NCBI RefSeq assembly: GCF_009650435.1
Contig: NZ_VVIP01000035.1
Location: 62,001-126,000, forward strand
DNA length: 64,000 nucleotides
From: Foetidibacter luteolus
Lineage (GTDB): Bacteria; Bacteroidota; Bacteroidia; Chitinophagales; Chitinophagaceae
Direction: 5' to 3'
The translations under genes and the position numbers were made by a program. The notes below the pieces were generated by a model that saw nothing but the letters and a program-made list of their open reading frames with translations, ran no database searches and was not told where the DNA came from. Of the stretch, positions 44,612 through 54,177 are shown in pieces (the stretch's first letter is position 1; every line of letters begins with the position of its first letter).

Positions 44612-45847
44612 TCAGGTATGGTGTATAATACTTTCTTTCATAAAAGGGTGGTACTTTGGTGTTAAAGGCTTTGAAGCCAATGCCTTTCCAACAAAGAAAA
44701 TGATCATTCCCACAAAGAAGGCCGCTATACCAAAGTCCAGCCAGCTTATACCCGCATCCTCTTTTCTAATGCTGCCCATTACCATTTGGTAAAAATCTAT
44801 CCAGTGGCCAAAGATGATCAACACAGCCATAAAGGTCATAAGTGTATAATTCCTCTTGGCGGCCCTCTTCATCAGTATTAACAACGGGCACACGAAATTG
44901 ATGATAAGGTTAAGGAAAAATATTCCTTTATACGGCCCGTCAACACGATGCTTGAAGTAAACTGTTTCTTCAGGAATGTTAGCGTACCATATCAACATGA
45001 ATTGCGAAAACCAAAGGTATGTCCAGAAAATGGAGAATGCGAACATGAATTTACCAACGTCATGCAGGTGCTCTTCGTTGGCGTACTGAAGATAGCCTTT
45101 GTTCTTAAGATAGATAACCCAAAGAGCTATAAGGCTCATACCGCTTACAAAAGAACTGGCAAAAGTGTACCAGCTATACATAGTGCTGTACCAGTGTGCA
45201 TCAATACTCATCATCCACAACCAGGGAACAGTAGAACCTACTGTTAATGCAAACCAAACGATAAACAACGAAGCTGAAACAGTGTTTCTCCAGATAAAAC
45301 TTTTTCCCGGCTCTTCACCCCTTAAAGCTGCATCATCCGCCTCTTCGCTCAATTTGCGCATCCTTGCACCCAGCAGCATCCACAATCCAATAGCCAGTGT
45401 AGTCCAGATAAGATAGAATGTTGGATTTAAAAAACCAAGTTTTCCTTTCAGCACAGGGTCTTCTTTGGCTTCATCGCTTATCCAGTGGTAAATATGGTGG
45501 TTATGATCAACAATTACTACATAAACAAGTATCACAAATGCTATAGGACCAAATATTTTTACCAGCGTAGATATGGCTTCAGGTATACGGCGGATAGCTA
45601 CCTGCCAGGCGCCCATGGCCAGTGTGGTGATACAAATAAAGAACATGCTGGCATTACAAACAAGCAACCAGAATATGCTGTTGTACATTAAAGTGCCTAT
45701 AAATTCGGCTTTCTTATGTTCGTCCCCGCTCAGGCCTTTGGTAACAAGCCCTAAGATAAAAGCCAGCACACCTGCGGCAATGAGCCCAAGTGACCATGCC
45801 CTCATTTTCGCAGGAATCTCAAATTGTTCTTTTGTTAATGCAGCCAT
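44612..45847 (-). CDS. actF: Alternative complex III subunit ActF (quinol-binding)
   Basis: A 411-residue membrane protein with about ten membrane segments, homologous to ActC and ActF of alternative complex III (NrfD-like family). Segments such as LGLIAAGVLAFILGLVTKG, TALAIGLWMLLGARMRK and RYTLMTFMAVLIIFGHWIDFYQM are typical. The complex oxidises quinol and passes electrons to a cytochrome c or directly to the oxidase. It ends 79 bases upstream of coxB. Confidence 0.88.
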   Translation of the reverse strand: MAALTKEQFEIPAKMRAWSLGLIAAGVLAFILGLVTKGLSGDEHKKAEFIGTLMYNSIFWLLVCNASMFFICITTLAMGAWQVAIRRIPEAISTLVKIFGPIAFVILVYVVIVDHNHHIYHWISDEAKEDPVLKGKLGFLNPTFYLIWTTLAIGLWMLLGARMRKLSEEADDAALRGEEPGKSFIWRNTVSASLFIVWFALTVGSTVPWLWMMSIDAHWYSTMYSWYTFASSFVSGMSLIALWVIYLKNKGYLQYANEEHLHDVGKFMFAFSIFWTYLWFSQFMLIWYANIPEETVYFKHRVDGPYKGIFFLNLIINFVCPLLILMKRAAKRNYTLMTFMAVLIIFGHWIDFYQMVMGSIRKEDAGISWLDFGIAAFFVGMIIFFVGKALASKPLTPKYHPFMKESIIHHT

Positions 45848-45884
45848 TGTAAATCTCTTTTATAGATACTTGGTATTCAGTTAT

Positions 45885-46550
45885 TTATTTCTTTGCTGTT
45901 GATGCGCTGTCTGCAGCAGGGGCAGCAGCGGGTGCTGAACCTGTTTTACCTTGCTTGGTTTTTATGTAATGAATTATCTGCCAGCGTTGCTTGCGGGTTA
46001 ACTGGGATGCATAGCTGCCCATCAGGTTTTTGCCATAAGCAATGGAGTAAAACATTTGTCCGTCGGGCATGTTTTCGTACAATGCATTACCCACCAACTG
46101 AGCGGGTTTTGCAGGATAAGGCCCATTGCCATCTTTATATAAAGGCCCATTTCCATCCAGCTTGGCGCCGTGGCATACACCACAATTAATCAGGTATAAG
46201 CGTTCTGCTTCTACCAGTTCTGCCGCATTTAAAGCCGGTAACGGGTTTGGCACCTGCTTAGATGCGATGTAATTGGTTGTATCGCCCTGCTTGTCCTTCG
46301 CTATCGGAAAAGGCATCTCTTCGCCACGGGCTATCGTACCAGCCACCGGAAGGTTATTGTAAAATATCCTGTCTTCAGCATCATTCGCATCGGTGGTAAA
46401 CTTCATCGAATCACGCTCTGAGTAGGTTTCATAAGCACGGCTGTACGCCATATCCGGCATATAGACAGTGCCCGGCTTGCGTTTAACATCGCTGCAGCTT
46501 ACCAACACTATTCCTGCTGTAATAAAACTTATGATTGCTGATTTTTTCAT
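45885..46550 (-). CDS. actE: Alternative complex III subunit ActE (monoheme cytochrome c)
   Basis: A 221-residue lipoprotein with signal MKKSAIISFITAGIVLVSC (lipobox VLVSC, Cys 19). One c-type heme motif CGVCH at about residues 127-131 (INCGVCHGAKLDGNGP) and a candidate Met ligand in the NLMGSYASQL segment. The C-terminal tail is Ala/Ser-rich and typical. It is 37 bases upstream of actF in the same transcript. Confidence 0.92.
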   Translation of the reverse strand: MKKSAIISFITAGIVLVSCSDVKRKPGTVYMPDMAYSRAYETYSERDSMKFTTDANDAEDRIFYNNLPVAGTIARGEEMPFPIAKDKQGDTTNYIASKQVPNPLPALNAAELVEAERLYLINCGVCHGAKLDGNGPLYKDGNGPYPAKPAQLVGNALYENMPDGQMFYSIAYGKNLMGSYASQLTRKQRWQIIHYIKTKQGKTGSAPAAAPAADSASTAKK

Positions 46551-46594
46551 TTTTATTTATGCTTTATCGGCAAATTTTAAATCCTTTTACCCTG

Positions 46595-47179
46595 CTATGC
46601 TACCTCCACATCTCTTATCAGTTGCTGTTCCTTATCGTAACGGCCCAGCCACCAGCCAGGTTCTGCAACCTGTACATCCACTTCTACCGCACCATTGGCT
46701 TTTAAAAACCCTTTCAGGTCTTCTACATTGGTTTTAGCGGTGGTTTCTATTACCATAACAAACAGATCATCGGTAGCGCGGGGATGAAAATGGTGTTTTT
46801 TAACAAACGGGGCCAACTGGCACAGGTAGCAAAAAGTTAACACCATGCCTACAGCGGAAAACAACACCGTTAGCTCGAACATGATGGGTATCCATGCCGG
46901 CAGCGCAAAGTGCGGCTTACCTCCAAAATTGATAGGCCAGTCTTTGGTCAATATCCAGCCAATACCTGAAAGAGCGGTGGTTGTACCGGTAATACCATAG
47001 ATAAAACCTGCAGTATGCAAACTGGTTTCCCTTAAACCCATTGCATGGTCAAGGCCGTGCACAGCAAACGGGGTATAGATATCGTGTATCTTATAACCTG
47101 CCAGCCGGGTTTTCTTTACAGCGGGAAACAGTACCGCTTCGTCATCAAAACAACCTACAACAAATGTTTTTTTAGCCAT
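46595..47179 (-). CDS. actD: Alternative complex III subunit ActD (DUF3341)
   Basis: A 194-residue protein with two membrane segments (about 62-80 and 98-120) and the DUF3341 pattern: VGCFDDEAVLFPAVKKTRLAGYKIHDIYTPFAVHGLDHAMGL, GKPHFALPAWIPIMFELTVLFSAVGM and the C-terminal FKHHFHPRATDDLFVMVI-type part (here FHPRATDDLFVMVIE). It anchors other Act subunits. Followed by ActE after 44 bases. Confidence 0.95.
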   Translation of the reverse strand: MAKKTFVVGCFDDEAVLFPAVKKTRLAGYKIHDIYTPFAVHGLDHAMGLRETSLHTAGFIYGITGTTTALSGIGWILTKDWPINFGGKPHFALPAWIPIMFELTVLFSAVGMVLTFCYLCQLAPFVKKHHFHPRATDDLFVMVIETTAKTNVEDLKGFLKANGAVEVDVQVAEPGWWLGRYDKEQQLIRDVEVA

Positions 47180-47291
47180 ACCCCTATCCCCTTAAGGGGG
47201 AAATTTAAAGGTTAAAAATTATAGAGCTTATCTATTCTCAAATCCGTACCCATAAGCCGCATGCTCCCGCCCCCTTCAGGGGGTTGGGGGG

Positions 47292-48731
47292 TTAATGCGC
47301 ATGTGCATGAGCAAACTCGTCCGGCTCCTGTTCTTCAATTGCCGCCATCTTATCCTTGTAGCTTTCGCCGGATGTCTTCAGCACATATTTGATTTCCGCA
47401 ATGGCGATAACCGGGAAGTATTTGGCAAACAGGAAGAAACAGGTAAAGAACAAACCGAATGTACCCAGGTAAAAACCCATTTCCCAAATGGTGGGGCTGT
47501 AATATACAGACCATGAGGAAGGTAGGTAATCCCTGTACAAAGAGGTAACGATAATTACAAAACGCTCAAACCACATACCTATGTTTACAATTACGCTCAT
47601 GAAGAAGGTAACGAACAGGTTCCTTCTCATTTTGCGGAACCAGAATATCTGCGGGCTTATCACGTTACAAGCCATCATGCCCCAGTAGCTCCAGCCATAA
47701 GGACTGAACAGATTGGCTCGGCTGTACCAGAAAGTGTAGCCCTCATATTTGTTCTGGCTATACCAGCCCATGAATAATTCCGTTAAATACGCCACACCCA
47801 CTATGGAGCCGGTAGTAACAATTACTTTGTTCATCGCTTCAATATGGCCCATGGTAATGTAATCTTCCATGCCAAATACTTTGCGCACAATAATCATTAG
47901 CGATTGCACCATTGCAAAACCGGAGAATACCGCACCGGCAACGAAGTAAGGAGGGAATATGGTAGTATGCCAGCCGGGGATAACCGAAGTGGCAAAGTCG
48001 AAAGATACGATGGTGTGCACTGACAATACCAGCGGTGTACTTAAACCTGCCAATACCAGCGACAGCGATTCATGCCTTTGCCAGTGTTTGGTGCTCCCTA
48101 TCCAGCCAAACGAGGCAACACCATATAAGTGCTTGCGCAGTTTTGTTTTAGCCCTGTCGCGTACGGTGGCAAAATCCGGAATAAGGCCAGAGTACCAAAA
48201 CAGCAGCGACACGGTGAAGTAGGTTGAGATAGCGAATACGTCCCACAACAGCGGAGAGTTAAAATTGGGCCATAAAGGGCCGCGGGTGTTAGGATAAGGC
48301 AGTGTAAAGAAGGCCATCCAAACACGGCCCATGTGGAAGATGGGGAACTGGCCGGCGCACATTACCGCAAAAATCGTCATCGCTTCTGCGGCGCGGTTTA
48401 CACCTGTTCTCCAACCCTGGCGGAACAACAAAAGAATAGCAGATATAAGCGTACCGGCGTGGCCGATACCAACCCACCACACAAAGTTGGTGATATCCCA
48501 ACCCCAGCCAACGGTTTTGTTAAGGTTCCACTGGCCAATACCGTAAGTAACCTCGCGGTAAACGCTGTACACGCCAAACAGCAGTAAAGCCACTGCAATG
48601 AAAAAGCCTATATACCACAATTTGGAAGGTTTTGCCTCAATAGGGCGGCAGATATCTTCCGTAACCTGGTGATACGTTTTTTCACCATAAACCAGCGGTT
48701 CTCTTAGTTGTGATTCGTACTTTAAATGCAT
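47292..48731 (-). CDS. actC: Alternative complex III subunit ActC (NrfD-like)
   Basis: A 479-residue membrane protein with ten membrane segments of the NrfD/PsrC family: FVWWVGIGHAGTLISAILLL (conserved H near the quinol site), GRVWMAFFTLPYPNTRGPLWPNF, LSVHTIVSFDFATSVIPGWH and a His-rich C-terminal tail (EFAHAHAH). ActC and ActF are the two quinol-binding membrane subunits. It is separated from ActB by 442 bp holding the R2 repeat and from actD by 112 bp with a CCCCTTAAGGGG element. Confidence 0.93.
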   Translation of the reverse strand: MHLKYESQLREPLVYGEKTYHQVTEDICRPIEAKPSKLWYIGFFIAVALLLFGVYSVYREVTYGIGQWNLNKTVGWGWDITNFVWWVGIGHAGTLISAILLLFRQGWRTGVNRAAEAMTIFAVMCAGQFPIFHMGRVWMAFFTLPYPNTRGPLWPNFNSPLLWDVFAISTYFTVSLLFWYSGLIPDFATVRDRAKTKLRKHLYGVASFGWIGSTKHWQRHESLSLVLAGLSTPLVLSVHTIVSFDFATSVIPGWHTTIFPPYFVAGAVFSGFAMVQSLMIIVRKVFGMEDYITMGHIEAMNKVIVTTGSIVGVAYLTELFMGWYSQNKYEGYTFWYSRANLFSPYGWSYWGMMACNVISPQIFWFRKMRRNLFVTFFMSVIVNIGMWFERFVIIVTSLYRDYLPSSWSVYYSPTIWEMGFYLGTFGLFFTCFFLFAKYFPVIAIAEIKYVLKTSGESYKDKMAAIEEQEPDEFAHAHAH

Positions 48732-48827
48732 CTCTTATTATTTAGACCAGGATATCGCCCTGATTTATCTGAATCTTCTGATGATATTTTTTATTGTCCC
48801 GGCGTTTAATACTATGGTCATCGCCTG

Positions 48828-49043
48828 TTGTGTCACTCACTTGTACTGCAACAATTCTATTCAGCAATTGCCATAGTAGCCTGCCCTGAGCAAAGCGAAG
48901 GGTTCGGTTCTTTATGAAGCAAACCCTCCTTCGGGAGAAAGCCTGCAACCATCCCTGAACCTGCCGCACATTGCCGCGCAGCGAACAAGGCGTACAAGAG
49001 TGCGACGCAACGAAGCCTCATAGTAGTTCGCCCTGCCGGGCCC
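48828..49043 (+). repeat. R2 dispersed repeat, full copy in ActB-ActC gap
   Basis: TTGTGTCACTCACTTGTAC (48828-48846), the 63-bp internal segment 48840-48902 (also at 39527-39589), then TACAAGAGTGCGACGCAACG and GCCGGGCCC (48993-49043). It interrupts the act operon; the 442-bp gap 48732-49173 holds nothing else recognisable. Confidence 0.75.
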
Positions 49044-49173
49044 AAAATTGTATTTCTACAATTTGTATTTAAAAGAACATTTATTGTAAAAAGCCAGTTT
49101 CAACAATGCTTCAACAAATTCACCAAGGCATTGCTGCCACTTGCCTTTTCCCTCTCCCCCACTTGCCCTGTTT

Positions 49174-52100
49174 TTAAGCATGCTCTGCTTCTTTTTTCTC
49201 GGCACCGGCTGCATGGTGTTCTTCTACTGTATTACGCACTTTAGCCAGGTAATTTACGTTGGGCAATACGTGCAACTGCTCCAGCGAAATGAACAACCTG
49301 TTAGGGTTTTCTTTCCGGGCTTTGCTCACATTACTTTCCGGATCGTTGGCATTGCCGAAGGTAATACAATCGCTGGGGCAGCTTTGGGCGCAAGCCACAG
49401 TAACATCGCTGTTTTGCAGCGGGCGGCTTTCTTTTTTAGCTTTCAGCTTGCCTTCCTGCAAACGTTGTACACAGAAAGAACATTTTTCAATAACACCACG
49501 GCTACGTACGGTAACATCCGGGTTAAGCACCATCCTGGTAAGGTCGTCATTCATCAGCATGGTAGCTTCGCTCATGTGGCCCTGGTTATCAGGGAAGCTG
49601 TCGGCCCCTGTATAATCGGCCCAGTTAAAGCGGCGTACTTTAAACGGACAGTTATTGGCACAGTACCTTGTACCGATACAACGGTTGTAAGCCATTTGGT
49701 TAAGGCCTTCGCTGCTGTGGTTGGTGGCAGATACCGGGCAAACGTTTTCGCAAGGCGCATTATCGCAATGCTGGCACATCAGCGGCTGAAACACCACTTT
49801 AGGATTGTCCATATCCTCGCCACTGTAATAGCGGTCAATGCGAATCCAGTGCATATCGTGGTAACGCTTGGCTTCTTCTTTGCCAACTACCGGTATGTTA
49901 TTTTCGGCATTACATGCAACTACGCAGGCGCCGCAACCGGTACAGGAGTTAAGGTCAACACTCATGCCCCATTTAATGCCCGGTTTGTCGTAAACAGGGT
50001 AAATGGTACCGTCGCTTTCAAACTTCTCCAAACCGCCCCAGGGTTCTAATTCCTTGGCACGTTCGTCACGAATTTCGGTTGGTTTATGTTTGAACTCGGC
50101 CAGTGTAAGCTCCTTCATCACTTCGGTACGCTTGCCCTGGCTTGTATCGTAAATATTGTGTAATTGTGTAAGCGCCACATCGTATTTGGCACCGGTGGTC
50201 TCAATTTTTACATCGGCAACGCTAAAGTCAACAAAATTGCCGTTAGCTAAAGAAGCCAGGTGAAATACATTCTTTCCTACGCCGTTGGAAGCCTTGCCCA
50301 CCTTTTCCGTACGGCCGTAACCCAGCGCAATGCCGATGGTATTGGCCTGTGTACCCGGAATAATCAGTGCGGGAAGCTCTACAGCTTCTTTACCATTCAC
50401 GGTAACCTTTACTACTTTTTTAGCGGGCTGTACTTCATAATCATCTGCCTGGCCGCTATTGGTTAAATCAATACCCAGCAAGGTTTTTGCCATTGCGGGA
50501 GATACAATAACGTAGTTATCCCAAACGGCACGGGTAATGGGATCGGGCATTTCCTGCAACCAAGGGTTGCTGGCGCCTTGGCCGGCACCGATAGCAGTTT
50601 TTTGGTAAAGCACCAGCTCTGTTGCCCCGCCTTTTTTAGCGGAAGAAACAGCGCCGATAGCCCCAGCTACAGCAGTGGGTGAAAAAGCACTGCCTGCAGC
50701 AGCAGGTTCAGCCGCCGGGTTAATAACGCCATCCTGCAGGGCTTTGTCCCAGGCATACTCGCTGCCCAGTTTGTTAACCCAATATGTTTTAACAAAAGAA
50801 AGATAATCAGAAGTTGCGCCGCTCCACTTCAGCAGGCTATCCTGCCACTGGCGTGTTTTGAACAGGGGGTGAATAGTGGGCTGTATCAAAGAAAAATAGC
50901 CTGTTTTGGCTTCCGCATCGCCCCAGCTTTCCAGGAAGTGGCTATCGGGAATGCTGTATTTGCAAAGCTGCGAAGTTTCATCCGCCTTGGGATTGAAAGA
51001 CACAGTAACTTTTACTTTTTTAAGTGCGTCAGCGAACTTTTTACCATCAACCCAGCTATAGGCCGGGTTAGCGCCATATACCAGCAACGCACCTACGGAA
51101 CCGGCATTCATTTCGTCAACAAGTTTGGCAAAGTCTCCATCTACGCCCTGGCGAAAGTTATAGGTTGAACTCCAGTCAATGGTATTGCCCCCACTTTGCA
51201 AAGCTTCGTTGATAGCGTTAACTACAATCTGTACATTGGGATCGTTGCTGCCGCAAACTACCAGTGCAGCGCCTTTGCTGGCGCTTAACTGTTTGGCAGC
51301 CGCTTCTATACCGGCTTTAAGTTTTGCATCGGCAATGCTGCCGGCGCCAGAGCCGCTGATGGCATTGTAAAGTGCTACCACCACAGCGCCGGTTTCAGAC
51401 GGGCGGTGCAGGAAGCGGTCATCAGCATTAGAACCTGTAAGGCTGGCCACAGTCTCAAAAGCAATGTGGCGGCTCATTTCAGGGTTTTTCTCGTTTATTT
51501 TTTTGCCAACAGCGTACTGTTTGGAAAATTCTGTAGGGCTAAGCCAGGTGCCCAGGAAATCCGCACCTATGCTTACAATTACTTTGGCTTTATCAAAGCG
51601 GTAAGAGGGTATTGCCCTTTTACCGTAAGTAGTTTCATTTGCCAGCAACATGCCTGTGTATGATACTGCATCGTATTGTACATGGCGGCTGCCGGGATAT
51701 TTTGCCAGGAACTGGCTGATAACGTCTTTAGTGGAAGGAGAAGTGATGGTGCTGGTAAGGATAACAACCGGAGATGTGCCGATACCGGAAAGGGCCTGGG
51801 TTACTGATTTATCCACCGCTTCAAGCGTAACTTCCTTACCATCAATGGATGGGAAACGTAGCCTTGCGGTATCATATAAATCCAGAACAGAAGCCTGCAC
51901 CCTTGCAGAAGTACCACCTTTTGTAATGGGTGAAAGTTCGTTGCCTTCAATTTTTATTGGCCGGCCATCGCGAACCTTGGCAAGTATGCTTACCACATCT
52001 CCATCCTGTACATAAGTGGTGGCGTAAAAACTAGCTGTACCGGGAATGATATCCTCGGGCCTGTTGGCAAATGGAATGGCCTTTTTTACCGGAATTTCGC

Positions 52101-52296
52101 AACTGGCGGCCATTGCAGCGGCAGCCGTACTAAAACCTAAGTATTTAAGGAAATCCCTTCTGGGGGTGGCAGTCTCCAAAAAGCCTTTGCTATCGCTTTC
52201 GAAAGGAAGTTCTTCTTTGAACTCATCTTTCCCGGCCTGCTGAAATGCCTCAGAGTTGTTCAGTTCCCCAAAACTTTGCCAGTATTTTTTTTCCAT
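49174..52296 (-). CDS. actB: Alternative complex III subunit ActB (molybdopterin-like/Fe-S fusion)
   Basis: A 1040-residue fused B1/B2 subunit. Residues 44-56 carry a Tat-type motif (TPRRDFLKYLGFS) and a following lipobox-like AASC (C66). The middle (about 70-740) is the molybdopterin-oxidoreductase-like domain without an N-terminal Fe-S cysteine cluster. The C-terminal part (about 760-1000) is ferredoxin-like with CTGCGACVVAC, CQHCDNAPCENVCPVS, CIGTRYCANNCPFKVRRFNW and CSFCVQRLQEG/CAQSCPSDC, giving four cubane clusters. It follows actA (stop 52392) after 95 bases. Confidence 0.95.
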   Translation of the reverse strand: MEKKYWQSFGELNNSEAFQQAGKDEFKEELPFESDSKGFLETATPRRDFLKYLGFSTAAAAMAASCEIPVKKAIPFANRPEDIIPGTASFYATTYVQDGDVVSILAKVRDGRPIKIEGNELSPITKGGTSARVQASVLDLYDTARLRFPSIDGKEVTLEAVDKSVTQALSGIGTSPVVILTSTITSPSTKDVISQFLAKYPGSRHVQYDAVSYTGMLLANETTYGKRAIPSYRFDKAKVIVSIGADFLGTWLSPTEFSKQYAVGKKINEKNPEMSRHIAFETVASLTGSNADDRFLHRPSETGAVVVALYNAISGSGAGSIADAKLKAGIEAAAKQLSASKGAALVVCGSNDPNVQIVVNAINEALQSGGNTIDWSSTYNFRQGVDGDFAKLVDEMNAGSVGALLVYGANPAYSWVDGKKFADALKKVKVTVSFNPKADETSQLCKYSIPDSHFLESWGDAEAKTGYFSLIQPTIHPLFKTRQWQDSLLKWSGATSDYLSFVKTYWVNKLGSEYAWDKALQDGVINPAAEPAAAGSAFSPTAVAGAIGAVSSAKKGGATELVLYQKTAIGAGQGASNPWLQEMPDPITRAVWDNYVIVSPAMAKTLLGIDLTNSGQADDYEVQPAKKVVKVTVNGKEAVELPALIIPGTQANTIGIALGYGRTEKVGKASNGVGKNVFHLASLANGNFVDFSVADVKIETTGAKYDVALTQLHNIYDTSQGKRTEVMKELTLAEFKHKPTEIRDERAKELEPWGGLEKFESDGTIYPVYDKPGIKWGMSVDLNSCTGCGACVVACNAENNIPVVGKEEAKRYHDMHWIRIDRYYSGEDMDNPKVVFQPLMCQHCDNAPCENVCPVSATNHSSEGLNQMAYNRCIGTRYCANNCPFKVRRFNWADYTGADSFPDNQGHMSEATMLMNDDLTRMVLNPDVTVRSRGVIEKCSFCVQRLQEGKLKAKKESRPLQNSDVTVACAQSCPSDCITFGNANDPESNVSKARKENPNRLFISLEQLHVLPNVNYLAKVRNTVEEHHAAGAEKKEAEHA

Positions 52297-52391
52297 AATG
52301 TGATGATTCGATAATGTGCTGATGTGCTAATGATGCAGAACACTCTTCGTAAACAATTAGCACGTTAGCTTTATAATTTGCTAATAGCTAA

Positions 52392-53651
52392 TTAATAGTG
52401 ACATTTCTGGCACTCTGTACCGCCTATTTGTTCTACAGTAATACCCTTAGTGCTGTCGAATGTACCATTCTTCAGGTTTTCATGATATTTTTCGTATATG
52501 CTGTAGAAACCGTTGTCTTTAAACTTAACGTTGGTAGTACGGTGGCAGTTGATACACCAGCCCATGCTGAGGTCTGAAAACTGGTATACCTCGTCCATCT
52601 TGTTGATTTCTCCGTGACATGTCTGGCATTGTACCTGGCCAGCCTTAACGTGTTGGGAGTGATTGAAATACACATGATCCGGCAGGTTGTGGAGGCGCAC
52701 CCATTCTATGGGTTTTGCTTTGGAAGGATCCCATGGTTTGCCAAACTCGAAACCAGCGTATTTGTAGAGTTTTTGTATTTCCGCAGTACCGTTTACTTCA
52801 TTTCCTTCGGCATCATAAATTTTAGCAGTACCTGTATATTCATTGATAGCCAGGTGACAGTTCATACAAACATTTACAGAAGGTATGGTAGCCTGTTTGC
52901 CATCCTGTGCAGCACCGTGGCAGTATAAACAGTTAACCTGGTTAATACCAGCGTGCACTTTGTGGGAATAAACGATAGGTTGTGTGGGCTGGTATTTTTG
53001 GCTGCGGCCCAGGCCTATAGCGCCTTTGGTAGTAAGATAACCACCCACCAAAAAGAGTATTACGGTAAGAAAAGCAATATAAGTTTTGTTTCTCCAGAAA
53101 GGAATAGGTTCTTTAGAGCCTACACCCTCTTTGTCATCAGCCATTTTGCGCAGGTTAGCATTAACCTGCAATAATGTAAATGCAACAATAGCAAGGATTA
53201 ATGTAAGAATACCGAAGAGAAGAGAGCTATCGCCTTCGGAAGCGTTTTTTTCAGTAGGTTCCTTTTCAGTTTTCCCTTCGCCTGGTGGAGGTGCCGTTTT
53301 TATATAGTCTAAAATGGCGTCAATTTCCTTCTCACTTAGCTGAGGGAACGGCGTCATTACGTTGTTATTGAATTTTTTCTTAAGATCCGCTGTATAAGCA
53401 TCTGTAGCCATGAAGCCAGTTGGATTATGTATCCACGCATACAACTTTTTCCTATCACCCCATGGCCCCCTGTCTTCCACACCAGCTAAGGCAGGTCCAG
53501 TCAAATCTCGGTTTAACGCGTGGCACGAGGCGCAATTAGCTGAAAAAATAGCCTTTCCATCCTGCGCAACCGCATTACCAGTAAACAAGAAAAGAAACGA
53601 TAAAATAAATCCTGCAGTAGTGGCTTTGATAATTTTTCTATAGTGGGTCAT
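52392..53651 (-). CDS. actA: Alternative complex III subunit ActA (multiheme cytochrome c)
   Basis: A 419-residue exported cytochrome. Signal MTHYRKIIKATTAGFILSFLFLF (cut near VAQ). Six heme motifs: CASCH (40-44, in an added N-terminal monoheme domain), CLYCH, CMNCH, CQTCH, CINCH and CQKCH, the last five in the pentaheme part. Between them is a membrane segment (TYIAFLTVILFLVGGYL). The frame is open upstream to 53762 but the ATG at 53651 gives the signal peptide; a promoter-like box (TATTTTTG) lies at 53700-53707. First gene of the Act operon. Confidence 0.94.
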   Translation of the reverse strand: MTHYRKIIKATTAGFILSFLFLFTGNAVAQDGKAIFSANCASCHALNRDLTGPALAGVEDRGPWGDRKKLYAWIHNPTGFMATDAYTADLKKKFNNNVMTPFPQLSEKEIDAILDYIKTAPPPGEGKTEKEPTEKNASEGDSSLLFGILTLILAIVAFTLLQVNANLRKMADDKEGVGSKEPIPFWRNKTYIAFLTVILFLVGGYLTTKGAIGLGRSQKYQPTQPIVYSHKVHAGINQVNCLYCHGAAQDGKQATIPSVNVCMNCHLAINEYTGTAKIYDAEGNEVNGTAEIQKLYKYAGFEFGKPWDPSKAKPIEWVRLHNLPDHVYFNHSQHVKAGQVQCQTCHGEINKMDEVYQFSDLSMGWCINCHRTTNVKFKDNGFYSIYEKYHENLKNGTFDSTKGITVEQIGGTECQKCHY

Positions 53652-53699
53652 ATTCACAATTCGATTGTTGGAATGTGGAAAAATATCCCTGGACGGCTG

Positions 53700-53707
53700 C
53701 AAAAATA
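53700..53707 (-). promoter_or_regulatory. Bacteroidota-type -7 box for actA operon
   Basis: On the minus strand TATTTTTG matches the consensus TAnnTTTG, 49 bases upstream of the actA ATG. A TTTTG 14 bp further upstream is too close to be the ideal -33 box, so the call is moderate. Confidence 0.5.
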
Positions 53708-53786
53708 TGACACGATGTTGACAAAACACCATCGCATAAAAAATTTTTTTACCCTTGCCCACCTTGAGTTTCAGAGGATTGATTGT

Positions 53787-53800
53787 TTTGTCATGACAAA
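53787..53800. promoter_or_regulatory. 14-bp perfect palindrome upstream of act operon
   Basis: TTTGTCATGACAAA, with a further TGTCATGA half at 53803-53810. It lies 136 bp upstream of the actA start and 90 bp upstream of the divergent gene at 53890, so it could control either. The form fits a dimeric regulator such as a Crp/Fnr type. Confidence 0.6.
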
Positions 53801-53889
53801 TATGTCATGAAATTGTAAGCTGGTTTTGTTGTTGGGTTGGCCATTAAGAAACAATACCTGCACCTTTATTTTTTTACCATATTTACGGC

Positions 53890-54174
53890 ATGTTTCAAAA
53901 GCTTAAACAAAAATGGAATGTTGGCTGGTTACAGTTTACGCTCATCTTTATCACATTCGCGTTAGGCGGCAGCCTCTGTGGCTACCTTGGGCGCAAAATC
54001 CTGGGGCTATTTGAAATTGAACCTGCCGGTGTACGTATCCCACTATATATTATTATCGTTACACTGTTATGGCCTTTCTGTGTTTTACTTATCAGCTTGC
54101 CGCTGGGGCAGTTTGGCTTTTTCAGGAAGTATATTGGAAAAATGTGGAGAAGGGTGATGGGGAGAAGGGATTAA
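53890..54174 (+). CDS. Small membrane protein, DUF6787-like
   Basis: A 94-residue protein with two membrane segments (about 15-34 and 50-70), beginning MFQKLKQKWNVGWLQFTLIF, with GGSLCGYLGRKIL and a positively charged C-terminus (KMWRRVMGRRD). I believe it belongs to a small Bacteroidota family (DUF6787). Function unknown. It is divergent from the actA operon across a 238-bp gap. Confidence 0.65.
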   Translation: MFQKLKQKWNVGWLQFTLIFITFALGGSLCGYLGRKILGLFEIEPAGVRIPLYIIIVTLLWPFCVLLISLPLGQFGFFRKYIGKMWRRVMGRRD

Positions 54175-54177
54175 AGA

